A program made the translations under genes and the position numbers. Positions 57,002 through 64,000 of a stretch of 64,000 nt of DNA are shown in pieces (within the stretch, counting starts at the first letter, position 1; each line of letters begins with the position of its first letter). Source of the DNA: Arachidicoccus ginsenosidivorans (lineage in GTDB: Bacteria > Bacteroidota > Bacteroidia > Chitinophagales > Chitinophagaceae); contig NZ_CP042434.1 of the NCBI RefSeq assembly GCF_007971385.1, positions 4,526,001-4,590,000 on the forward strand, read 5' to 3'. Under the pieces are notes generated by a model. That model did not search any database. It had not been told where the DNA came from and saw only the letters and a program-made list of their open reading frames with translations.

Positions 57002-60000
57002 TTATCTACCTGTATCTGCTATTAATTGACGTAACCCTTGATTAAAATCCCGTAGTTCCAATAATTGCTCCAGTGTGACTGGCATTCTATACCGCCAGTA
57101 TTGATCTGGATTTTCTGGATGGTTGATTTGTTCCTGATCTACCTCTGAAATATGCAGGCTATCCTCCATATTGAGTAAATCCTGCAAAAGAAAAATGCTC
57201 CACATGGCAGGGGCATCTAAATTTTGTCTGATGATCAGTTTATTTAGCCAACCAGGCAAGTCATGGCCTATTGGCGCGTCGCCTGGTTGTTTTAGCACCT
57301 GTTGGTAATAGAGTTGTTGTTGTTGCCTGCTCAGGCTGAGCCACCAGCCTCTAAGACTACTGGTGTCATGTGTAGAGGGAGAAACCACGCTTAAATAAGG
57401 TACTTTGGAGAGGTCTTCTGCCATCTGCCCCATGATTTTGGGCATGCGCTGAACATAAAGCCCCAATAATCCTAAATCCCGCATTACCTGAGGGACTGAA
57501 CTGGGCGTAAAGCCAAGGTCTTCCCCACAAATCAACATATTGGAGGCGTTTTTAATAATCGGTAATTTCTCCATGGCTTCTTTTTGCCAGAGCTTGTCTT
57601 GCCTGGAAAAAAAATAATCATGGTAAAGCGCATTTAATGACTGCTGTAAAGAGCTGTGCAAGGTTTTAAAGCAACTCGTAAATTGCATATTAAACCTAAA
57701 ATGAAAACTACCTTGCTTGTTTGGATCCTGGATCAGCACAACGGAGGCGTGCAGATCCAGTAATGCCTGGCGTAGCCATTTATGATAGGTGCTATCCGGT
57801 CGTTTTCTAAAATAATTATCCAGCTTTCTTTGGGTATCAAAATCCGGTTTAAAGCTAAAAAAGCCTTCTTCTTCAGCGTTTAAAAATTCATCGGTGATTT
57901 TCTGATAGGATTCTGAAAAGACCTTTTTCAGCTCTTTGATATGGATATAGGGCCGGTATAGCCTTTCCAGTGAAAAATGAACACCTTGTGCGCGAAGTTC
58001 ATTTTCTGTTACAGGGATTGCGGGCTGAAAATAGCCCAGGATGCCTTCAACGGCCGATACAGGGATACTCCATATCCTGAAAAAGCCCAGAATATGATCG
58101 ATACGAGTCGCATCAAAATACTGTTGCATATGACTCAACCGACTTTTCCACCACTGGTAATGTGCTGTTTTCATCCTGGGCCAGTTGTAGGTCGGAAACC
58201 CCAGTTCTGACCGCTGACGCTAAAATCATCCGGCGGTGCTCCTGCCTGCGCATCCACATGAAACAACGACTGATTTTGCCAGACGTCTACACTGTTTTTA
58301 AAGACACCAATGGCGATATCCCCTTTAAAAATACAGTGATGTTGATGGGCGAAGCTGACGGCTTCTTTTAGTTGTTTGTCCAGATGGAACTGCACATAAT
58401 AATGTAATAGCAATGCTTCCTGGTCCAGTGTGTTGAGTAATGTGGCTATCTGTGGCTCATAACGGGTCTCAGACCAGGTCGTAAAATCACAGGTGCCGTA
58501 TTTATCTCTTAAGACGCAAAAACACCCATAGGGGATCAACCAATCCTTATTGGTCTCAAAAAATGCCTGGTAGGAACTGGATTTAAATACCGTCTCCTTT
58601 TCCAATTGGAAGAGGGCTTTGATAATCTGCCATTTGGCTTTAAGCACGCCTTCATAATCGACAGCTTCCGCCGCGTTGAGTTTTTGACGTAGTGGTTCCA
58701 TGGAGGCGAGTAATTTCTGGGCCGCCTGCTTTTGGCTGAGTTTGGTTACATCCAGATAAATCGGATGCAATGCAAATACAGAAATGGCCGCATAGGGATA
58801 ACTGTCTCGCCAGCTGTGTGTTGCGGTCGTATCATGAATGGGCAGCAGTTGAATCAGCTTTTGGCCCGTAGCTGCAGCCCATAAAACGGCTTTTTTGAGG
58901 TCGGAAAAATCTCCGACACCAAAACTGCGGTTCGAACGCAGACTAAAAACAGGTACAATAAATCCGGCGCCTTTTACGCTATGCGTCCTTCAGTTGGTCC
59001 GTATAAAACCGTCTTGCTGAATCAGTAAAGCAGACCCGGCATTGTCTGTTTGAAGTATTCTGTTCTCCCCTGTTTCATAACTTTCCAGCTGGCTGGTGGC
59101 TAAATCATAAATACCATATTTGTAGGCGGTATTTTCTTCAGACAGTTTAAGGCTTAGATCTACTTGCCAATTGCCGTTTGCTTGATTTTCCAGCAGCACG
59201 GCTTTAGCAGGATCCCAACCGCCAAGCTGAGGATCTTGGCCGATCAGGCAAATGGCCTTGCCTGCTTCCAAGGCAGGCGCCTTGATGATAAAGCGATGGT
59301 TAAACTTCTTTTTAGGTGAGGAGGCAACCTTTTTAGTTCCTGCTTCAATAGCAAAAGCCTGCTGCGCATCGGTTAAAAGCGCATTATTTTCAAAACCGGG
59401 TGCATTCCAACTATCTCTTACGGTAATGGAGGTAGCGCCGGTGGGTATATTAAGTTGATATGGGGCGGACAAAGTCAGTGCTCCATCATCATAACGTAAT
59501 AAATAGGTATAACTGAGCTGTCCGTCTTTAATGGAGGATTTGTCCAGTTCCAGGTTGATGGCCCATTTTTGGTCATTGATGTACTGCATAACGGGTGCAT
59601 CAATGGTGGCTTCTGCTCCTAAAGCTGGATGTGCCCCTGAAATAAGTAATGCCTCTCCGAATTTTGTTGAAAAGAAGATCTCAAAACGGATTTTAAGCTT
59701 ACCTGCAGCCTTAGAAGTGGTGGTGGACTTGGTCGTTTTTTTAGCAGCTGCTTTAGTGGCTGTTGCTGTTTTTGTCTTTGTCGCTGCTTTTGTTGCTGCT
59801 TTAGTTGCTGCCTTAGTTGCTGCCTTTTTGGCTGGTGCTTTTTTAGGGGCTTTTACGGCCTCTTTTTGAGCAGTCGTTTTTTCAATTTCAGGGTTTGACT
59901 CTGCTACGGGTGCTTTTTTAGTGGTCGCTTTTTTGCTTCCTTTTTTTGCTGCTGGTGCTTGGGAGCGCTCTGCCGGGGAGGCTATTTTGTCTGATTGCAT
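57002..60000 (-). CDS. malQ: 4-alpha-glucanotransferase (MalQ) with two CBM20-like domains and an H1-like tail; one in-frame TGA and one frameshift
   Basis: GH77 amylomaltase acting on maltodextrins, about 1000 aa. Residues 1-100 are Lys/Ala/Thr-rich with tandem AATK units, like histone H1 tails. Two starch-binding CBM20-like domains follow (LKIRFEIFFSTKFGEALLISG; FNHRFIIKAPALEAGKAICLIG ... GGWDPAKAV). The catalytic part begins GAGFIVPVFSLRSNRSFGVGDFSDL, with nucleophile region ATRIDHILGFFRIW, acid/base GEDLG and HDTSSLRGWW. TGA at 58990-58992 interrupts the join (FIRTN*RTHSVKGAG), and a G4 run (minus) at 58199-58202 lacks one G. CBM20-MalQ is usual in Bacteroidota; the tail is not. Confidence 0.88.
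59710..59960 (-). repeat. Lys/Ala-rich tandem repeats in malQ
   Basis: Region coding the Lys/Ala/Thr-rich N-terminal tail. Its core is four near-identical 12-bp units (GCAACTAAGGCA-type) coding AATK, around 59785-59830. Confidence 0.7.
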
Positions 60001-60073
60001 ACCGGTTAATTTAAAGGTTTTTTACGGGTTTTATTAAATAATAAAAATAATTAATTTAAAATTAATTACGATG

Positions 60074-60081
60074 TAAAGATA
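60074..60081 (-). promoter_or_regulatory. Bacteroidota promoter for malQ
   Basis: TATCTTTA with an upstream TTTG (minus strand, about 60093-60096), 74 bp before the start codon. Confidence 0.45.
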
Positions 60082-60107
60082 AGGCAATTGTGACAAACGG
60101 TTGATCG

Positions 60108-62237
60108 TCAATCAGGGGTCACTTTTTCCTTGATCTTGGAAACGCCAGCGGCAGGTAAGGATTGGCCGTTATAATCCACCGTGCCTTTCATGTTAAGGGT
60201 GATATCTCTGGATTTTACCAGTAAGGTTTGCTGATCTACATACATTTTGCCATTTTGTGTCCCCGTAAAATGTGTTTTGAAAATCGCGCCATCACTGGAA
60301 ATCTCTCCTGTTTGGCTGACCGTACCAGAAATAGTGACCAGTAAATTGCCATCCAACAGGCTTTGCACTTTATAGGTGGTTACCCTTTTATTGCCGCCAT
60401 GGCTGACAGAGTCAGTCCACTGCTGCCCTACATCAAGGGTGCCAGGTTTACTCACCAGTAACCCAAAATTGCTGCCTACTTCAAAATCACCTCCTGAGAG
60501 TGAAAGTCCACTCAGCACCGTATTAACCTGTCTACCCAGTCGACTACTGTCTATTGCCGTTATTTTTCCGGTGCTGTCTACCTGTATAAAAGTCCTTTTA
60601 CCCACAATATCAAAAAGCGGTTTGGCAAAGGTGGAGGTGCTGTCTGTTTTCTTGTTGGAATCATATTTTAGCTGAACGCCCATGGTTTCTACCTCTGTAT
60701 TGAGTTTGACAACTGATACGTCAAACAAAAAATTGCCCGCCCTTTCCCCTGTTCTTTGATACTGGGTGGTAAAATCTGCACTGGTCTTGTAATCCACATT
60801 TTGCTGCAGGATCGTCAGGCTGGTCGTTGAGGTTATATTGGTCTGTTTATTAAAGGTCCGGTAAGGCTGAAACAGCTCCGTAAAAGGCGTGTTTTTAGGC
60901 GCCAGGGAATCTATAATATCTGCGACCTGACTCGTATCAGAAGGGTGTTTGGGTATACTTTGATCCGTGACACTGTCCCGGCCGGGCTTATTGGCGGGCC
61001 TTTTTGTTGTGTCGGGTGTTTGGGCAGTTGCCTGGACCTGAGTAAGGTGCTGCGCCTTTGCCTTTGTATCATCAGCAGGGACTTTGTTGGTAGCGCTGTT
61101 TGCAATGGCAGATTTGCTGCTATCTGCTATTGCAGCGTCAGCGGTGGCGGCAAATAACTGGTCAAGACTGTCTTTCACTTTTTTATTGTGGTCAGTCATT
61201 GCAGTTGAAGGCCTGGCGCTACTGCTTGCACTGTCCGCTCCTATTTGCGCTGCAGGTTGATTAGTACTGGTTGCATTTGCGGAATCGGCGGCCGTTGAAC
61301 TGTCCCCTGCGGGTTGTGGCAATATGAAAATACTTTGAATGGTATCGCGATTTACCGCCATATCACTCATATTACTGGTGTCCGGTGTTACCCTATCCGC
61401 AGTGCGTGTGAAGTTCGAACTATCCTGTTGCGTCGTGTTGCCAGCTACAGATGGCTGCTTTTGTTGATTTGTCGGTTGATTTGCAGATTGATTTGTAATG
61501 GAGTCTACAGCGCTCGAAGTCGCCTTTATTGCCTGCAGGCTGTCTTTGTGAGCTGGCTGCGCCGCCGGATCTGCGATATTTACGCTTTTTTGACTGCTGG
61601 TCGTATCACCTGTTGTTGTATTTTGAATTGCCTGCTTTTTCTCGGAAATGGCCACCTGGATCTGTTGCTGGGCTGTCTGCTGCTGGTGTTCGGCCTTTTG
61701 CTCAGCCTGCTGGGCAGCTTTTTTTTCTGCCGCCTTCCTGGCGGCTTCATTTTTTATGTTTTGTTCCTGCTGATCGCGGGCAGCCGCCATTTCTTCAAAT
61801 ATATCTACGATTTTACTGCTATCCTGGGCCTTTTCAGGGGTCGGGTGCTCATTTTGCTGCTTAGCCTCTTGTACTGATTGCCCATTGCTTTGATTAAAGG
61901 CGGTATCCGCCTGGTTGCTATCTGTTTTTTGCGTACTGTCCTTAGGAGTGGCTAATACCAGGGCCTTGCGCGCGCTGTCTGGAGCCTGCGCCTGTTTTAA
62001 GCTATCTATTGAATGTACTCTTATGCTATCTTGTAAGCTTTCTTTTATACTATCTTTTAAGCTGTCTTGGCGCAGTTGATACGCAGAAAGCGTGTCTGAG
62101 GTAGTCGCAATTGCCTTGCCAGCGGTGTCCATTCGCAGACTGTCAGGTCGTGGGTGGTATGTGGTATCCTGCGCATAGGCCGCTTGGGCGGTAAAAAGTG
62201 TTAAACCAATGGCTACACACAGTAAAATAGATTTCAT
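60108..62237 (-). CDS. DUF6263 family exported protein with long low-complexity N-terminal region
   Basis: About 709 aa. Start chosen at MKSILLCVAIGLTLFTAQAAYAQ, preceded by AAGGAAGGA; the ORF reaches 25 codons upstream but that part overlaps an inverted repeat. Residues 24-460 are low-complexity Ser/Gln/Ala/Thr/Asp/Lys with repeated DSL, DS and QQ units and no fold expected. The C-terminal 240 residues match DUF6263 (LKYDSNKKTDSTSTFAKPLFDIVG, ITAIDSSRLGRQVNTVLSGLSLSGG, DVGQQWTDSV, MYVDQQTLLVKSRDITLNMKG). The disordered extension is unusual; typical family members are about 250-300 aa. Function unknown. Confidence 0.72.
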   Translation of the reverse strand: MKSILLCVAIGLTLFTAQAAYAQDTTYHPRPDSLRMDTAGKAIATTSDTLSAYQLRQDSLKDSIKESLQDSIRVHSIDSLKQAQAPDSARKALVLATPKDSTQKTDSNQADTAFNQSNGQSVQEAKQQNEHPTPEKAQDSSKIVDIFEEMAAARDQQEQNIKNEAARKAAEKKAAQQAEQKAEHQQQTAQQQIQVAISEKKQAIQNTTTGDTTSSQKSVNIADPAAQPAHKDSLQAIKATSSAVDSITNQSANQPTNQQKQPSVAGNTTQQDSSNFTRTADRVTPDTSNMSDMAVNRDTIQSIFILPQPAGDSSTAADSANATSTNQPAAQIGADSASSSARPSTAMTDHNKKVKDSLDQLFAATADAAIADSSKSAIANSATNKVPADDTKAKAQHLTQVQATAQTPDTTKRPANKPGRDSVTDQSIPKHPSDTSQVADIIDSLAPKNTPFTELFQPYRTFNKQTNITSTTSLTILQQNVDYKTSADFTTQYQRTGERAGNFLFDVSVVKLNTEVETMGVQLKYDSNKKTDSTSTFAKPLFDIVGKRTFIQVDSTGKITAIDSSRLGRQVNTVLSGLSLSGGDFEVGSNFGLLVSKPGTLDVGQQWTDSVSHGGNKRVTTYKVQSLLDGNLLVTISGTVSQTGEISSDGAIFKTHFTGTQNGKMYVDQQTLLVKSRDITLNMKGTVDYNGQSLPAAGVSKIKEKVTPD

Positions 62238-62613
62238 TCCTTCCTTATAAATTTTGCTCGTCCGCCGCCTATGTTGATTGGATGGCAGGAGGTTTATTGG
62301 TCTGCCATCCAATCAACGCAGCGGTCATTCGTTGATTAATCCCAGGGTTATATTATGCTTGTCAAGCTTACTTATAATTACTAACTTTTACTGGTTTTTG
62401 TTAGCTTTTATTAAGATTTGCTGTTGCTCCAGGGCTGCTTTAGTCTGCTTTTTTTATGCAGGAGCTTTAGCTGCATTCCCTATGACATTAAAAGCATTAT
62501 TCTTGCCAAAAGTAGGACTAGTTGCTAAAACTTTCCTAAGTATCCCCATTAATTCGCTGCTAAAGTTGCAAATTTTGGGTGGATGGCTAAACAGAAGCTT
62601 ATGGGCAAACAAA
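62238..62613. other. Intergenic region upstream of the DUF6263 gene
   Basis: About 375 bp. Contains the 16-bp inverted repeat at 62273-62317 and the promoter of the DUF6263 gene; no gene visible. Confidence 0.45.
62273..62317. repeat. Perfect 16-bp inverted repeat in the leader of the DUF6263 gene
   Basis: GTTGATTGGATGGCAG (62273-62288) pairs perfectly with 62302-62317, 13-nt loop. It lies 36-80 bp upstream of the start codon. No T-run follows on the minus strand, so it is not a terminator; a leader hairpin or protein-binding site is possible. Confidence 0.65.
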
Positions 62614-62650
62614 ATCGCCGCAAAGTAAGCTGTGATGCTTTTTGCGGCGA
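62614..62650 (-). terminator. Terminator of the trans-sulfuration gene
   Basis: TCGCCGCAAA (minus) pairs with TTTGCGGCGA, followed by TTTTGTTTG, 65-100 bp after the gene. Confidence 0.65.
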
Positions 62651-62714
62651 CTGTTTTATAGAAATGATGATTTGGATCCATTTGGCCCATTATAATCTGC
62701 TATGGCTACCGGCC

Positions 62715-63875
62715 TTAGCCAATGGCCTGGGTCAGATCGGCAATCAAATCCGCTGCATCTTCAATGCCCACACTAAGGCGGATCAGACCATCATTTAGCC
62801 CGTTTTTAATGCGTTCTTCTCTGGGAATAGAGGCATGTGTCATGGAGGCTGGATGGTTGATCAGCGATTCTACCCCACCTAGGGATTCTGCCAGGGTGAT
62901 GATTTTGGTTGAGGTGACGACCCGGTTTACTTCCTGGATTGAATCATTTTTCAGTTCAAAGCTCAGCATACCGCCAAAGTTGCGCATTTGCTTTTTAGCA
63001 ATCTGATATCCTGGATGGTCTTCAAAACCGCACCAGTGTACAACGGCCACCTTTGGATTGTTTCTGAGCGCATGGGCGATTTTAGCCCCGTTTTCGCCGT
63101 GACGATCCATGCGCACATGCAAGGTTTTGATACCACGCAGCACTAAAAAGCAATCCTGTGGGCCGGGTACGGCCCCGCTGCTTTTTTGTATAAAATAAAG
63201 CCTTTCATATAAGTCTTTGTCATTAACAATGACGGCGCCTAAGACCACGTCGCTGTGTCCGCCCAAATATTTAGTGGCAGAGTGAACAACGATGTCAGCT
63301 CCCCAGTTAAGCGGATTTTGCAGATAAGGAGAGGCGAAAGTATTATCTACACAAAGCAGTGCGCCAGCCTTTTTAGCAATGGCTGCAACCGCTTCTATGT
63401 CGGTTATATTGATCAGTGGGTTGGTCGGTGTTTCTGTCCAGATCAGTTTGGTATTGGCATTTACTTTTGTCTGGATATTAGCCGGATCTTTCATATCCAC
63501 ATAATGAAAATGAATCCCGAACTTTTCGAAGAGCTGGGCAAACAAACGGTAGGTTCCACCATACATATCCGTAGCCGCAATGACTTCATCTCCAGGAGAC
63601 AGTAGTTTGATCACCGCATCTGTTGCAGCGACGCCGCTACTAAAGGCCAGTCCGTATTTTCCGTTTTCTATTGCAGCCAAAGAGGCTTCCAGGGCTTGTC
63701 TGGTTGGATTACCTGCTCTGGAATAATCAAAACCTTTGGTCACGCCTGGGGAGGCCTGTTTAAAAGTCGAGGTCTGGTAAATCGGTGTCATAATTGCGCC
63801 CGTCAATGGATCAGGTTCAGCTCCTGCATGGATCAGTTTGGTACCGATGCCTACGTTGTTTAATTCATTTGCCAT
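62715..63875 (-). CDS. PLP-dependent trans-sulfuration enzyme (cystathionine gamma-synthase/lyase family)
   Basis: 386-aa Cys/Met-metabolism enzyme. GTKLIHAGAEPDPLTGAIMTPIYQTSTF at the N-terminus, DYSRAGNPTRQALEASLAAIE with the phosphate-contact Tyr/Arg, AFSSGVAATDA, ADMYGGTYRLF with the PLP-stacking Tyr, PTNPLINITDI, VDNTFASPYLQNPL and the Schiff-base Lys in HSATKYLGGHSD. The C-terminus has ESLGGVESLINHPASMTHASIP. MetB and lyase activities cannot be separated by eye. Frame intact; a TACCTTCG -7-like box lies at 63911-63918. Confidence 0.93.
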   Translation of the reverse strand: MANELNNVGIGTKLIHAGAEPDPLTGAIMTPIYQTSTFKQASPGVTKGFDYSRAGNPTRQALEASLAAIENGKYGLAFSSGVAATDAVIKLLSPGDEVIAATDMYGGTYRLFAQLFEKFGIHFHYVDMKDPANIQTKVNANTKLIWTETPTNPLINITDIEAVAAIAKKAGALLCVDNTFASPYLQNPLNWGADIVVHSATKYLGGHSDVVLGAVIVNDKDLYERLYFIQKSSGAVPGPQDCFLVLRGIKTLHVRMDRHGENGAKIAHALRNNPKVAVVHWCGFEDHPGYQIAKKQMRNFGGMLSFELKNDSIQEVNRVVTSTKIITLAESLGGVESLINHPASMTHASIPREERIKNGLNDGLIRLSVGIEDAADLIADLTQAIG

Positions 63876-64000
63876 CTATAATAGAATTTTAGGATGATTC
63901 AATTTAGGTGCGAAGGTAAAGAATTTATTTTGATAAAAGTCTACAAAACCAGTAGGTAATTAGCTGTTTTTGTAGGATAGAAATCTAGTTTCCGGTTAAT

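Noticed and set aside
2172..58202. Programmed frameshifting as a genome-wide trait
   Set aside because: Lesions occur in runs of every base, as short as two or three, mostly deletions, with no shared slippery motif.
1..64000. CRISPR arrays, rRNA operons, insertion sequences
   Set aside because: No regularly spaced repeats, rRNA-like sequence or recognisable transposase ORF was seen.

Overview
The window looks like chromosome from a Bacteroidota organism, most likely Chitinophagaceae/Sphingobacteriia-like. The basis is PorV (type IX secretion), a DUF4292 lipoprotein, DUF6263, a HYC_CC_PP-type protein, CBM20-MalQ, futalosine-pathway MqnC, and many TAnnTTTG -7 promoter elements. Genus is not resolvable by eye.

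Layout. 1-5.9 kb: minus-strand heavy-metal efflux operon (HYC_CC_PP-type protein, CusA-like RND pump, TolC-type outer-membrane protein, HMBD-type adaptor running off the left edge). 6.1-22.1 kb: AT-rich accessory region ending in a tyrosine integrase next to tRNA-Ser(GCU). It holds an eroded AbiH gene and a companion, relics of a DinB + DnaE-like mutagenesis cassette, a PRTRC cassette (E, C, a large protein, B, ThiF), a DUF932 protein, a GC-rich structured element and several unrecognised genes. 22.1-64 kb: core and housekeeping genes: dnaA, plsC, an ectonucleotide phosphodiesterase, yebC, mutL, rarA, mqnC, a GH3 enzyme, the C-terminal half of carB, pyrD, porV, ispF, dut, a DUF4292 lipoprotein, an EnvC-like protein, a deoxyhypusine-synthase homologue, an aldo/keto reductase, trxB, folB, an NAD(P)H oxidoreductase with an AraC regulator, two M16 peptidases, a DbpA-like helicase, malQ, a DUF6263 protein and a trans-sulfuration enzyme.

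The dominant peculiarity is quality-like. At least 16 genes, including core ones (pyrD, dut, mqnC, malQ, dbpA), are broken by a single-base frameshift. Almost all are repaired by adding one base to a short homopolymer (G3-G6, C4-C5, A2-A7, T3-T4). This fits uncorrected homopolymer errors better than gene decay, so these genes are annotated as whole loci with the lesion position given. In contrast dinB, dnaE, abiH and the abiH companion carry in-frame nonsense codons or large internal deletions and look genuinely eroded.

The best candidates for something undescribed are: (1) a 25-bp sequence repeated exactly at 8.95 kb and 36.9 kb, each followed on the minus strand by a terminator-like hairpin of different sequence plus a T-tract; (2) a ~130-bp GC-rich, strongly self-complementary element at 16.97-17.10 kb inside the mobile region; (3) the AbiH + companion gene pair; (4) the MalQ protein with two CBM20-like domains and a histone-H1-like Lys/Ala tail; (5) a stand-alone C-terminal CarB half with its own promoter.
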